In this document: in pieces, positions 1 through 9,700 of the stretch | How the letters are laid out: each line of letters begins with the position of its first letter | Position numbering within the stretch: the first letter of the stretch is position 1 | The notes under the pieces: model-generated | Database searches by the model: none | Seen by the model: the letters and a program-made list of their open reading frames with translations, nothing else | What the model was told of the DNA's origin: nothing | Position numbers and translations under genes: made by a program | Assembly (NCBI RefSeq): GCF_002727065.1 | Contig: NZ_PDVP01000002.1 | Location: forward strand, 248,001 to 312,000 | DNA length: 64,000 nt | Reading direction: 5' to 3' | Source: Zhengella mangrovi | Lineage (GTDB): Bacteria > Pseudomonadota > Alphaproteobacteria > Rhizobiales > Rhizobiaceae

Positions 1-954
1 CCCGGATTCGCCCACGACCGCGACCGTCATGCCCTCGTAAATATCGAAGGACACGTCGTCGAGCACCTTGGTGTCGCCATAGGCGGCGTCGACGTTCTTG
101 ACCGAGACGACCGGCTTGACATTCGGGTCGGTCGGGCGCGGTTTCTGGTCACGCTGGAAGCTGCGAACCGCCCAGAGGCTCTTGGTGTAGTCCTCCTTCG
201 GGTTTTCCAGCATCTGCGCGGTCGGCGCTTCCTCGACTTCCTCGCCCTTCAGCAGCACCTTGATCGTGTCGGCCATCTGGGCGACGACCGCCAGGTCGTG
301 GGTGATGTAGATGGCGGCCGTGTTGAACTGGTCGACGATATCGCGGATCGCCGCCAGCACCTCGATCTGGGTGGTGACGTCGAGCGCCGTCGTCGGCTCG
401 TCGAAAATGATCAGGTCCGGTCGGCAGGCCATGGCCATGGCGGTCATGGCACGCTGGAGCTGGCCGCCCGACACCTGGTGCGGGTAGCGGAAACCGATCT
501 CCTGCGGGTTCGGCAGGCGAAGGCGCTCGTAGAGCTCCATCGCATCCTCCTGCGCTTCCACGCGCTTCTGGATGCGATAGTGCAGCGGCGCCTCGGTGTG
601 CTGGTCGATGATCTTGTGCGCCGGGTTGAACGACGCCGCGGCCGACTGTGCAACGTAGGCAATGCGCGACCCGCGCAGCGCGCGGAGCGCCGATTGCGGC
701 GTCGTCGTCAGTTCCATGCCGTCGAACTCGATGGAGCCGCCGGAAATCCGGCAGCCATCGCGGGCAAAGCCCATGGCGGCAAGCCCGATGGTGGACTTGC
801 CGGCGCCGGACTCGCCGATCAGGCCGAGAACCTCGCCGCGATGGAGCGTGAGGTCCACGCCGTGGACGATCTCGAACCATTTCTCGTCCGCATAGGCCTC
901 GATGCGAAGATCCTGGATCTTGAGAAGGACGTCTTTTTTCTTGTTGGTTGCCAT
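1..954 (-). CDS. Peptide-type ABC transporter ATPase, double nucleotide-binding domain (partial)
   Basis: This is the cytoplasmic ATPase of a dipeptide/oligopeptide-type importer; it runs off the left edge, so only the first 318 codons are present. The first nucleotide-binding domain is complete: Walker [10 protein letters not shown] at residues 47-55, signature VSGGQ near 160 and Walker B ending FDEPTTALD near 185. From about residue 283 a second ATPase domain begins and is cut at its own Walker A (last residues GESG). It is therefore a DppD-DppF-type fusion rather than two separate subunits. The ATG lies 4 bp after the stop of the upstream permease, so the two are translationally close. Such fused ATPases normally make both sites of the importer. 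Family assignment is secure; the substrate is not known. Confidence 0.93.
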   Translation of the reverse strand, partial: MATNKKKDVLLKIQDLRIEAYADEKWFEIVHGVDLTLHRGEVLGLIGESGAGKSTIGLAAMGFARDGCRISGGSIEFDGMELTTTPQSALRALRGSRIAYVAQSAAASFNPAHKIIDQHTEAPLHYRIQKRVEAQEDAMELYERLRLPNPQEIGFRYPHQVSGGQLQRAMTAMAMACRPDLIIFDEPTTALDVTTQIEVLAAIRDIVDQFNTAAIYITHDLAVVAQMADTIKVLLKGEEVEEAPTAQMLENPKEDYTKSLWAVRSFQRDQKPRPTDPNVKPVVSVKNVDAAYGDTKVLDDVSFDIYEGMTVAVVGESG

Positions 955-958
955 GGGA

Positions 959-2020
959 TCATTCCTTCAAGCCGGAGGAGCGGTAGAGCATCCAGTCGAC
1001 CACGAAGTTCACCGCGACGGTGAGAAGCGCGATGGCCGCGGCCGGGATGAGCGGCGTGATCTCGCCGAACGAGATCAGGGTGGCATTCTCGCGCACCATG
1101 GAGCCCCAGTCGGCGGTCGGTGGCTGGATGCCGAGACCGAGGAAGGACAGGCCGGCGATCAGCAGGAAGACGAAGCAGAACTCCAGGCCGAACTCGGCAA
1201 TCAGCGGTGCGGTGGAATTCGGCAGGATCTCCTTGCGGATCAGGTACCAGTTGCCCTCGCCGCGAAGCTTTGCCGCCTCGATATAGTCCATGACGACGAC
1301 GTTGCCGGCAACCGCCCGGGTGAGGCGGAAGACGCGCGGCGAGTAGATCACGCCGACGACGATGACGATGACGATCAGGTTGGTGCCGAAGATCGACAGC
1401 ATCAGCAGCGCGAAAATCAGCGAGGGAACCGACATGACAATGTCGGCGGCACGGCCCATCACCTGGTCGAACCAGCCGCCACGGGTGGCCGCCAGGAGGC
1501 CGGCGAGCGCGCCCATGAAGAAGGCCAGGGCTGTGGCGACGAGCGCGAGACCGACGGAGTTGCGCGCACCGTAGATGATGCGGCTGAACATGTCGCGACC
1601 GAGCTGGTCGGCCCCGAGCAGCATGTTCTGGTCCGGCGGCGCGAAGGACGAGGCAATGACCTCGGCTTCGCCGTGCGGCGCGATGACCGGCGCGAAGATG
1701 CCGGCGATCGCATAGATGAAGATGACAAACATGCCGAAGCTGGCGGTCAGCGGCGCGGTGCGCAACTCCTTGGCCCAGCGTTCCGGGGTGATGGTGACCA
1801 GGAATTCCTTGAACGCGTAGGACATCCCGGCTGCCAGCGCGAGCAGCGCCACGACCGTGGTGATGGCCTTGAGCGCCCCGATCCCGCCAATGATGCCAAC
1901 GATGATGGAAATCAGCGTCAGTCCGAAAATGATCAGGAACGGCTCGCGGCGCTTGTAGTAGGCCGCCAGGCACGAGGCGGCGATGAGGAGGCTGTAATAG
2001 CCGACGACAAAGACACTCAT
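959..2020 (-). CDS. ABC transporter permease, DppC/OppC type, with extra N-terminal membrane segments
   Basis: Inner-membrane permease subunit of the importer (353 aa). The C-terminal 250 residues are a normal DppC: a GADQLGRD entry motif near residue 140, then an EAA loop around residue 250 (EAAKLRGEGNWYLIRKEILP) that contacts the ATPase. The first ~85 residues are unusual. They carry about three hydrophobic stretches before the segment that normally opens DppC, whereas the family usually has one membrane segment and a short cytoplasmic tail. A strong ribosome binding site (AAGGGGG) precedes the ATG, which supports the long form. It starts 10 bp after the DppB stop and ends 4 bp before the ATPase start, so it is mid-operon. 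Confidence 0.92.
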   Translation of the reverse strand: MSVFVVGYYSLLIAASCLAAYYKRREPFLIIFGLTLISIIVGIIGGIGALKAITTVVALLALAAGMSYAFKEFLVTITPERWAKELRTAPLTASFGMFVIFIYAIAGIFAPVIAPHGEAEVIASSFAPPDQNMLLGADQLGRDMFSRIIYGARNSVGLALVATALAFFMGALAGLLAATRGGWFDQVMGRAADIVMSVPSLIFALLMLSIFGTNLIVIVIVVGVIYSPRVFRLTRAVAGNVVVMDYIEAAKLRGEGNWYLIRKEILPNSTAPLIAEFGLEFCFVFLLIAGLSFLGLGIQPPTADWGSMVRENATLISFGEITPLIPAAAIALLTVAVNFVVDWMLYRSSGLKE

Positions 2021-2030
2021 GGCTGCCCCC

Positions 2031-2987
2031 TTACTTCGGATGCCTGAGGCGCGGATTGGTCAGGATCGCCCCGACATCGGCCAGAAGGTTCAACAGGATG
2101 AAGGTCGCAGCGAAGATCAGGCAGCAGGCCTGGACGACCGGGAAGTCACGCTTGGAGACCGCATCGACGAGCAGCTGCCCGACGCCGGGGTAGACGAAGA
2201 CGACCTCGACCAGCACGACGCCGGTTATGAGGTAGGCCAGGTTCAGCGCCACGACGTTGATGATCGGTGCCCAGGCGTTCGGCAGCGCATGGTGCGTGAT
2301 GACCTTCCAGGCCGGCGCCCCCTTGAGGCGTGCCATTTCGATGTATGGCGAGGACAGGAGGTTGATGATCGCGGCCCGTGTCATGCGCATCATGTGCGCC
2401 GTGACCACGAGAACCAGTGTCAGCGCCGGCAGGAACGTCCGGTGCAGGATCTCGATGAAACTCATCCCTGGCTGCAGGCTGGCGATGGCCGGAAAGGCGT
2501 TCGTGCGCACGGCGAGGTAGAGGATGAGGACGTAGCCGAGGAAGAATTCCGGCGACGAGATGGAGGTCAGCGTCAGCACGTTGGCGACACGGTCGAAGGC
2601 CGTGTTGCGCCACAGGGCGACGATGACACCGAGGATGATGGCGAAGGGAACCGCGATGACCGCCGCGTAGGTGGCCAGGAAGAGCGTGTTCAGGAAACGC
2701 GGGCCAATGGCCGCGCTGACCCGTTCGCCGGAAACCAGCGAGGTGCCGAAGTCACCCGTCACGGCGCCGGCGAGCCAGTGCAGGTAGCGAATGACGGCGG
2801 GCTGGTTGAGCCCCATCTGCTCGCGCAGCGCCGCGACCGTTTCCGGGGTCGCGCTCTGACCGAGCACGGCTTCGGCGATATCGCCCGGCAGCAGTTCGAC
2901 GGCAAAGAATATGAGGATGGAAACCACGAAGAGCGTCAGCAGGCCAAGTGCCAGACGCTTGGTTACCAATGAAACGATGTCCCCCAT
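2031..2987 (-). CDS. ABC transporter permease, DppB/OppB type
   Basis: Second inner-membrane permease (318 aa) of the peptide-type importer. It opens with the typical DppB membrane anchor (TKRLALGLLTLFVVSIL), followed by the periplasmic stretch with GLNQPAVIRYLHWLAG and GDFGTSLVSGERV, and an EAA loop (EMARLKGAPAWKVITHHALP). I place the start at the ATG at 2987 rather than the in-frame upstream ATG at 3032, because the protein then begins MGDIVSLVTKRLA, as is usual for the family, and AAGGGA lies at a plausible distance. It follows the binding-protein gene after 159 bp that contain a strong stem-loop, so it is probably translated at a lower level than the binding protein. Confidence 0.92.
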   Translation of the reverse strand: MGDIVSLVTKRLALGLLTLFVVSILIFFAVELLPGDIAEAVLGQSATPETVAALREQMGLNQPAVIRYLHWLAGAVTGDFGTSLVSGERVSAAIGPRFLNTLFLATYAAVIAVPFAIILGVIVALWRNTAFDRVANVLTLTSISSPEFFLGYVLILYLAVRTNAFPAIASLQPGMSFIEILHRTFLPALTLVLVVTAHMMRMTRAAIINLLSSPYIEMARLKGAPAWKVITHHALPNAWAPIINVVALNLAYLITGVVLVEVVFVYPGVGQLLVDAVSKRDFPVVQACCLIFAATFILLNLLADVGAILTNPRLRHPK

Positions 2988-3115
2988 GACCGAGTGTCCC
3001 TTTGTTGTTCGGGCGGCTTGGACGCTGCCCATTTTTCAGCGCTGGCGGCATGAAGACCAGCCGGCACCTGCGGGAGGCCCCGGCCGGGTGCACGGCCAGG
3101 GCTGTTCGGCAAATC

Positions 3116-3139
3116 CGCGGGGGCCTGTCGGCCCCCGCG
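3116..3139 (-). promoter_or_regulatory. Intercistronic GC stem-loop after the binding-protein gene
   Basis: A perfect 10-bp inverted repeat (CGCGGGGGCC / GGCCCCCGCG) with a 4-base loop lies just after the stop of the solute-binding protein gene and before the permease gene. No U-tract follows on the transcribed strand, so it is not a classical terminator. Stem-loops at this place in ABC operons commonly protect the upstream binding-protein message from 3' decay, giving excess binding protein over permease. That role is inferred from position. Confidence 0.6.
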
Positions 3140-3146
3140 ATCAGCA

Positions 3147-4763
3147 TCAGGAATTGAACCACCAGCGGCTCGGCGCACGGGCGCCGTCGCAGGCCCAGCT
3201 GGCGGCGACACTCTCGCCGTGCATGACGTTGGAGCGGCGTGCATAGACGAAGTTGTTGAAGAACGGGATGATCGTCCCGCCATCGTCGTGCATCAGCAGG
3301 CACATCTCGCGGTACATCTCGGCACGCTTGGCGTCGTCGAGCTCGGACTTGGCCTGGAGAAGCAACTCGTTGAACTTCGGGTTCTTCCAGTGGCTCTCGT
3401 TCCAGGCGGCGTCCTTGCTGTAGGCCAGCGTGAACATGACGTCCGGCGTCGGACGGGCGCCCCAGGAGACGGCCGTGAAGGGCTTCTTCAGCCAGACATC
3501 GGAGTAGTACCCGTCGTTCGGCTCGCGCACGACCTTGATGTTGATGCCAGCCTTCTTGGCCTGCTCGGCATAGAGGACGCACATGTCCACCGCGCCGGAG
3601 AAGACGCTGTCGGCGGTCGAAAGGCTGACGGAGAGGTTTTCCGCGCCCGCCTTCTTGAGGAGCGACTTGGCCTTGTCCGGGTCGTACTCGTGCTGCGGGA
3701 TGTCATCGGGCCAGTACGGCTGGACCGGCGACAGGTGGAAGTCGTTGCCCTTGGTGGCCGCACCGAAGGCGATCTTCTCGACGATCTCGTCGCGGTCCAT
3801 GGCCAGCTTGAGCGCGGTGCGCACGTCGACGTTGTCGAAGGGCGCGGTGTCGCAGAACATCGGCATGGTGATGGCCGCGCCGGACGGCACGTTGTCGACC
3901 TTGATGTTCGGGTTGCGCTCCAGCAGGCTGAGCGTCTTCAGCTCGACCAGCGAGATACAGTCGACGTCGCCGGTGACGAGCGCGGTCTGGCGGGCGTTCG
4001 GGTCGTTGAGGACGATCATCTCGACCTTGTCGAAATAGGCGCCCTCGCCGTGCCAGCCGTCGTTGCGGCTCAGTGCCCAGCTGACACCGAACTGGCCGCT
4101 GTCGATCTTGTAGGGGCCGCAGCCGTCGCCGGACTTCCAGTCGATCGTGCCGTCGTCATTGGCCGGGCAGATGGCCAGGTGGTAGTCGGTCATCAGCCAG
4201 GGCAGATCTGCGATGCCGCGCGCCAGCGAGATGACGACGGTGTAGTCGCCGTCGGCCTTGACGTCGGTCACGTCGGTCAGCAGCGCCTTGGCGGCCGAGG
4301 TCGTCTTCTCGCCGCGGTGATGGTTGAGCGAGGCAACCACGTCCTTGGCCTTCACATTGTTGCCGCTCTTCCCGAAGGTCGCCTTCTCGTGCAGCTTGAA
4401 GGTCCACTCGGTGGCGTCCGGGCTGGCGCTCCACTCGGTGGCGAGATCCGGTCCGAGCGAGTTGTCCGGATTGATCATCGTCAGATAGCTACGATACTGA
4501 TGCGCAAGGAAAATCATCTGGCGCGTAACATAGGTGCCAGGATCGTGGGTATCGGACGTGTTGCCGTCGTGAACGCCCCAGCGGAACGTCCCGCCGCGCT
4601 TCGGCGTCTCGGCATGCGCCTTCGTTGTCCAGAGCCCGCTCGCCGTCGACGCGGTCAAGCCGGCAGCCATCGTCCAGGACATGAACTCACGCCGGGACAC
4701 ACGGCCCAGGCGCGCTTCCTGCGCGATACGGTCAATAAGTTGCTGATCGGATCCTTTTGACAT
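3147..4763 (-). CDS. ABC transporter substrate-binding protein, family 5, Tat-exported
   Basis: Periplasmic binding protein (538 aa) of the peptide-type importer, SBP_bac_5 family. The start at 4763 is set by AAAGGAGG four bases upstream; an in-frame ATG at 4808 lacks such a site. The N-terminus holds a twin-arginine signal: S23-R24-R25-E-F-M, a hydrophobic stretch and an AHA cleavage site near residue 51, so export by Tat rather than Sec is likely. The mature part has the family layout: KRGGTFRWG at its start, GPDLATEWSASPDATEWTF, FDNVDVRTALKLAMDRDEIV, and a C-terminal lobe ending in a Trp-rich tail. First gene of the operon. The ligand cannot be read from sequence: the family covers peptides, opines, nickel and sugars. 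Confidence 0.93.
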   Translation of the reverse strand: MSKGSDQQLIDRIAQEARLGRVSRREFMSWTMAAGLTASTASGLWTTKAHAETPKRGGTFRWGVHDGNTSDTHDPGTYVTRQMIFLAHQYRSYLTMINPDNSLGPDLATEWSASPDATEWTFKLHEKATFGKSGNNVKAKDVVASLNHHRGEKTTSAAKALLTDVTDVKADGDYTVVISLARGIADLPWLMTDYHLAICPANDDGTIDWKSGDGCGPYKIDSGQFGVSWALSRNDGWHGEGAYFDKVEMIVLNDPNARQTALVTGDVDCISLVELKTLSLLERNPNIKVDNVPSGAAITMPMFCDTAPFDNVDVRTALKLAMDRDEIVEKIAFGAATKGNDFHLSPVQPYWPDDIPQHEYDPDKAKSLLKKAGAENLSVSLSTADSVFSGAVDMCVLYAEQAKKAGINIKVVREPNDGYYSDVWLKKPFTAVSWGARPTPDVMFTLAYSKDAAWNESHWKNPKFNELLLQAKSELDDAKRAEMYREMCLLMHDDGGTIIPFFNNFVYARRSNVMHGESVAASWACDGARAPSRWWFNS

Positions 4764-4945
4764 GGTTCCTCCTTTTGTTCCCATTGGCAGCCACACATGC
4801 AGCCACATGACGCACGCTCAAACTATCCAAACCACGACATATCCTGTTCCATGGCCTGAATTTGTGCTGGCCTGATCGAAGCATGCGAGAGAACAAACGT
4901 CCAGTCCAGCACTATAAGACGGCACCGGAATCCGCCATGGCATCG

Positions 4946-4962
4946 ATTTTGCATTGCAAAAT
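4946..4962. promoter_or_regulatory. Palindromic operator candidate 1 (TTGCA-N-TGCAA class)
   Basis: ATTTTGCATTGCAAAAT is a perfect 17-bp palindrome around one central base. It lies 183 bp upstream of the binding-protein start, just downstream of the candidate minus-strand promoter. It shares the 9-mer GCATTGCAA with the inverted repeat at 5141-5177. In this GC-rich DNA such a sequence is very unlikely by chance. The binding factor is unknown. Confidence 0.6.
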
Positions 4963-4982
4963 AGGCCGACAGGCGAAATTAT

Positions 4983-5013
4983 ATTATACTTTGCAAAGCT
5001 TCAATCGATACAA
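4983..5013 (-). promoter_or_regulatory. Candidate promoter for the ABC importer operon, with palindrome in the spacer
   Basis: On the minus strand TTGTAT (5013-5008) is followed after 19 bases by a perfect TATAAT (4988-4983). The palindrome CTTTGCAAAG (4989-4998) sits inside the spacer, where a bound protein would block RNA polymerase. The spacer is two bases longer than ideal and the leader to the binding-protein ATG would be about 210 bases, so confidence is moderate. Confidence 0.4.
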
Positions 5014-5411
5014 GGAAGGCCAATCAATACGAATTTTGATTTCCAAACATCAGATCGTTATTTATTTTTTTATTCCGCATAATATAGTCATGCCCGCAAT
5101 ACATTGCCGGTGAGCGTGTCGCAAACGGGCTTGCACCGCCGCATTGCAAGTTCTTGCAACGGTTCAACTTGCAATGCAAAAAGACGAAGCGCTTTCGCGC
5201 AGATTGCTCCATGCAAAGATTTTTTTCCGTTTCGCGAGCCGAATCATGAGCTGACTTCAATCCCCGGGTGTGCCCAAGACCCCCAAATCCTGCCTTCCGC
5301 CACGCCTGATTTCGTTGGAAATATTCGCTTTCTTGAATTTTCTGGCCGCGCCCCGTTCTCAAAAAATCCCGGTGCCCGTACTCTGCGCTGAAACCAACCG
5401 GAACCGCCCGA
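5014..5411. other. AT-rich divergent intergenic region without a credible gene
   Basis: The full gap between the ABC operon (start 4763) and the RND operon (start 5412) is 648 bp, and its middle part is much richer in A and T than the flanking genes. Open frames here have no ribosome binding site, family resemblance or codon pattern. What it does hold is the set of TTGCA-N-TGCAA palindromes and the minus-strand promoter listed separately. I find no convincing plus-strand promoter for the RND operon. Confidence 0.6.
5141..5177. promoter_or_regulatory. Large inverted repeat with TTGCAA motifs (operator candidate 2)
   Basis: GCATTGCAAGTT (5141-5152) is exactly repeated inverted as AACTTGCAATGC (5166-5177), with a 13-base loop that itself contains TTGCAA. 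The right arm also starts a small palindrome, TTGCA-A-TGCAA (5169-5179). No U-tract follows on either strand, so a terminator is unlikely. A further ATGCAAAG lies at 5211-5218. I read it as a multi-site operator between the divergent ABC and RND operons. Confidence 0.55.
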
Positions 5412-6707
5412 ATGAAACAGCTTTCGACCGTCCTTCTGCGCCTTCTCGCGGTTCTCGTTCCGGCGGGGCTCGGGATCCTGGCCATCGTCTTTTCCGGCGC
5501 GCTTGCCCAGGCACCGGCCGGCAAGGAAAAGGAACAGCCGGCAACGCCGGTCCGGGTGATCACGCTGGAACCGCAGACCGTGCTTCCGCGCGTGACCGGC
5601 TACGGCACGGTGATGCCGGCCCGCGAATGGCGCGCCATCGCCCGGATCGACGGCGAAGTGACGGAAACATCTCCGCTTCTGGCCAATGGCAACATGGCGC
5701 CCGCCGGCACGCTCCTGCTGAAGATCGATGACACGGACCTGCGGCTGTCGCTGGCCCAGACCGACGCGCAACTGGCCGCGCTCGACGTGAAGGACGAGAC
5801 GCTGAATGCCAGCCTCGGCATCAGCCGCTCCGACCTGGACCTGAGCCAGGCCGACCTGGACCGGCAGACGGCGTTGCGCGACCAGGGCGTGGCGACCAAG
5901 GCGGCGCTGGACCAGGCCCGGCGCGCCGTCCTTTCCGCGCGGGCCAAGACCACCGAAATCGAGAACCAGCTGGCGCTCAACAAGGCGGAACGCAGCGTCC
6001 TGACCGCGCAGCGCGCCATTGCCGAGCGCAACCTGGACTTCACGACCATCAAGGCGCCCTACGACCTCCGTATCGGTACGGTGAGCGCAGAGATCGGCCA
6101 GGTCGTCACGCGCGGCGCCACGCTGCTGGCCGGCGACGGAACGGAGGCCGCCGAAATCGCGGCGCAGTTCCCGATCGGCCGGATGGGACCGATCATCCGG
6201 TCGATGAGCGAAGGCGGCTCGGCCATGCAGCTCAACGCGTTGGTCCGCCTGCCGGTGCCGGGCCACGTGGCGGAATGGAAGGCCGAGGTGGCACGGGTTG
6301 CCGAATCCATGGATGCCCGGACGCAGAGCGCGCAGATCGTCGTGCGCATCGACGATCCCCAGGGCAAGGCGCAACCGGGGATCCGGCCGCCGCTGCGCCG
6401 CAACATGTTCGTCGAGGTCGAGCTGTCGGCGCCGGCAATGACAAGTTTCGTCATTCCGGCGCAGGCTATCCAGGACGGCAAGGTCCTTGTCGTGACCGCC
6501 CAGAACACGCTTGCCGCGAAGGACATCGAACCGGCCTTTACCATCGAGGACATCGCCATCGTTTCCGACGGTCTTTCGGCGGGTGACCGCATCGTCGTCA
6601 CCGATCCGGCCATCGTCGTGCCCGGCATGGCGGTCCGGCCGGTCGAGGACGACGCAGTGAAGGCCCATGTCGCGGCCATTGCCGGCGGTTCGGAGGGGCG
6701 TCCATGA
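5412..6707 (+). CDS. RND efflux membrane fusion protein (HlyD/AcrA family)
   Basis: Periplasmic adaptor (431 aa) that links the inner-membrane RND pump to an outer-membrane channel. An N-terminal hydrophobic segment (residues 8-33) acts as signal or anchor. A lipoyl-type half (GYGTVMPAREWRAIARIDGEV) follows, then a long alpha-helical hairpin at about residues 115-200 rich in heptads (QTDAQLAALDV to AERNLDF), the second lipoyl half and a beta-barrel (FPIGRMGPIIRS). Its stop overlaps the pump start by 4 bp (ATGA), so the two are translationally coupled. No outer-membrane factor (TolC/OprM type) is encoded in the window, so the channel must be supplied elsewhere. Substrate unknown. Confidence 0.92.
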   Translation: MKQLSTVLLRLLAVLVPAGLGILAIVFSGALAQAPAGKEKEQPATPVRVITLEPQTVLPRVTGYGTVMPAREWRAIARIDGEVTETSPLLANGNMAPAGTLLLKIDDTDLRLSLAQTDAQLAALDVKDETLNASLGISRSDLDLSQADLDRQTALRDQGVATKAALDQARRAVLSARAKTTEIENQLALNKAERSVLTAQRAIAERNLDFTTIKAPYDLRIGTVSAEIGQVVTRGATLLAGDGTEAAEIAAQFPIGRMGPIIRSMSEGGSAMQLNALVRLPVPGHVAEWKAEVARVAESMDARTQSAQIVVRIDDPQGKAQPGIRPPLRRNMFVEVELSAPAMTSFVIPAQAIQDGKVLVVTAQNTLAAKDIEPAFTIEDIAIVSDGLSAGDRIVVTDPAIVVPGMAVRPVEDDAVKAHVAAIAGGSEGRP

Positions 6708-9700
6708 TCGCGCTTTTCGCGCGGCACCCGACGGCCGCCAACATCCTCATGCTCGCGCTGATGGGGCTGGGCCTGGTCGCCCTGCCCCTGCTTCAGCGCG
6801 ACACCTTCCCGGTCATTCCCGCTTCCGTCGTGGAGGTGCGCATCGCCTATCCCGGCGCGTCGACGGCGGACGTGGAGCGGGGCATCTGCATGGTGGTGGA
6901 AGATCCGCTGCGGGCGGTCGAAAACCTGGACGAGCTGCAGTGCCTTGCCCGTGACAACCTGGCGGTCGTGACCGCCGAGATCACCGAAGGCGCGGACATG
7001 GGCCGGTTCGCCGATGACGTGAAGGCGGCCGTCGAAACGGTGACGGGATTGCCGGAAAAGGCCGAGGCGCCGGTGACCCGGATCGTCGAGCGCGTATCGG
7101 CGGTGGCCACGATCGCCGTATCGGGACCAGAGGATCCGGCGGTCCTGCTGGCGCTGGCCGACCGCCTGGCGGAGGGCTTCAAGCGCAATCGCGGCATCTC
7201 CCAGGCCACGGTCGCCGGGTTCTCGGACCGCGAAATCGCCATCGGGATCGACGCGGGCAACCTCGAACGCCACGGCCTGACCATCGACGACGTCGGCAAG
7301 GCGCTCGGCCGCAGCAGCCTCGACCTTCCCGCCGGCACGATCGAGGGCGAGCGGGGCGACGCCCTGATCCGCTTTTCCGGCGAACGGCGGACGCCGGCCG
7401 AGTTCGCAACCGTTCCCGTGACCGGTTCGGCGCTCGGCGGAGAGGTTCTGCTGGGCGAGGTCGCGACCATTCGCGAACGGTTCTCCGATCCGTCGATCGC
7501 AACGCTGGTCAACGGCAAGCGAGCTGCACTCATCAACGTCACCAAAACGGCCAGCGAGGATGCGCTGCGCGTCATGGCGGCGCTGAAGACGGAACTCGCA
7601 AAGGCCGAGGCGGGCCTGCCGCGGGGCGTCGACCTGACGATCGCCCAGGACAGCACCTCGAATATCCGCGAACGGCTGCGGATCATCGGCACCAATGGTG
7701 TCCAGGGCCTGCTGCTCGTGCTGCTGGTCATGTGGCTCTTCTTTGGATTCCGCTTTTCCTTCTGGGTCGCGCTCGGGCTGCCGGTCTCCTTCCTCGGGAC
7801 CATTTTCGTGATGCAGCTGATGGGGCTGACGATCAACATGATCACCATGGTCGCGCTGCTGGTCGCCATCGGCCTGCTGATGGACGATTCCATCGTGATT
7901 TCGGAAAACATCGTCCGGCGGCGCCAGGCCGGCGAAGGCGCGATGGAAGCCGCGGTGAACGGCGCGAAGCAGGTGGCGCCGGGGGTTTTCGCCTCGTTCC
8001 TGACCACCGCCATGGTGGTGGGGCCGCTGGGGTTCCTGGCGGGCAACATCGGCGCGGTGCTGAAGTTCCTGCCCATTGTCCTCGTCATCACGCTGATCAT
8101 CAGCCTTTTCGAGGCCTTCCTCGTGCTCCCGCACCACCTGCACCATTCGCTGCGCGGCGACACCACGCCCGGGCGGATCAGCCGGGCGGTGACGGCAGGG
8201 TTCGAGGCCGTGCGCGACCGGGCAATCGTGCCGCTCGCCCGGCTGGCGCTGCGCTTTCGCTACCTGACGCTCGGTCTCGCCCTGTTCCTGATCCTGCTCT
8301 CGGTCGCGCCCCTTTCCGGCGGCTTCCTCAAGTTCCAGAGCTTTCCGACGCTGGAGAGCGACACGGTCGAGGCGCGGCTGCTGCTGGCGCCGGGCGCGCC
8401 GCTCGCGCTGACGCAGGCGCGCGTCGAGCGGATCGTCGATGCGCTGAAAACGCTCGATGCGGAGGAAACCCCGAAGCAGCCGGAGGGGCAGGCGCTGGTG
8501 CGTACGCTCACGGTTTCCTACGGTTCCAACACCGACGTTCCCGAAACCGGCGCGCACGTGGCGACCGTCTCGGCAGCGCTGCTGCCGGCCGGCACGCGCA
8601 CGACGGAAGTGACCGCCATCCTCGACCGGTGGAAACAGCTGACCGGGCCGATGCCCGACATGGCGGCACTGCGCTTCACCGACCGCGAACGCGGCGTCGG
8701 CGGCAAGCCGATCGACATCCGCCTCCAGGGGCCGGATCTCCAGGATCTCGAACAGACGGCGCAGGAGCTGCGGCAGTTCTTCCGCGGCTTTGCCGGCGTG
8801 CGCGACGTCACGGCCGACCTGAGGCCCGGCAAGCGCGAGTATGTCATCACGCTGCTGCCGGCGGCCGCCACGGCGCTGGGCGTGACGGCGCAGGGCGTGG
8901 CGACGCAGTTGCGCGCGGCTTTCCATGGCGACACCGGCCTGTCGATCCAGGACAGCCTCGGCAAGGTCAACATCGTGGCGCGGCTCAACGCGCCCGACCG
9001 CTCGGACGCGACCGATATCGGGCGCATCCGGGTGGCGGGAACCAACGGGACGCTGGTTCCCCTGTCCGCCGTCGCCGACATCGCCGAGCGGCGCGGGTTC
9101 GCCGGCATCAACCGCGTCAACGGCGAGCGAACGGTCTCGGTGACCGGATCGATCAACCCGGCCGTCGCCAATGCGCGCGAGCTGATGGCCGCGATGAAGG
9201 CCGATTTCCTGCCCGGCCTCGCCGAAACGCGGCCGGACGTGCGCGTCGTGGTGGTCGGCGAGGAACGCGACACGGCACAGACCGGCGCGTCGCTCGCCCG
9301 CAACCTGCTCGTCGGCCTCGTCGGCGTCTACCTGATCCTGGCTTTCCAGTTCCGCAGCTTCGTGCAGCCGGTGGCGGTGCTGGCCGCCATCCCGCTGGCG
9401 GTGATCGGCGTCGTCTGGGGGCACATGGCGCTGGGCATGCAGCTTTCGATGCCGAGCCTCGTCGGGCTGGCGACGCTGGTCGGCGTCGTCGTCAACGATT
9501 CCATCCTGCTGATCGAGTTCATCAAGGCGCATGCCGAGGATGGCGAGGACATCCGGGAAGCCGGCGCACGGGCGGTTCGCGACCGCTTCCGCGCCATTTT
9601 CCTGACGTCGCTGACGACCATTGCCGGGCTGATGCCGCTGCTGTTCGAGCAATCAACGCAGGCGCAACTGCTCCGCCCGATCGTGGCCAGTCTCGCCTTC

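Noticed and set aside
5141-5177. Intrinsic terminator
   Set aside because: The 12-bp stem is not followed by a T-tract on either strand, and it lies upstream of both divergent operons, where a terminator is not needed.
5268-9652. Long open frames antisense to the RND genes, including one of almost 1200 codons
   Set aside because: They mirror the codon pattern of the GC-rich coding strand, consist mainly of Arg, Asp, Gln, His and Gly, and show no motif. They are shadow frames.
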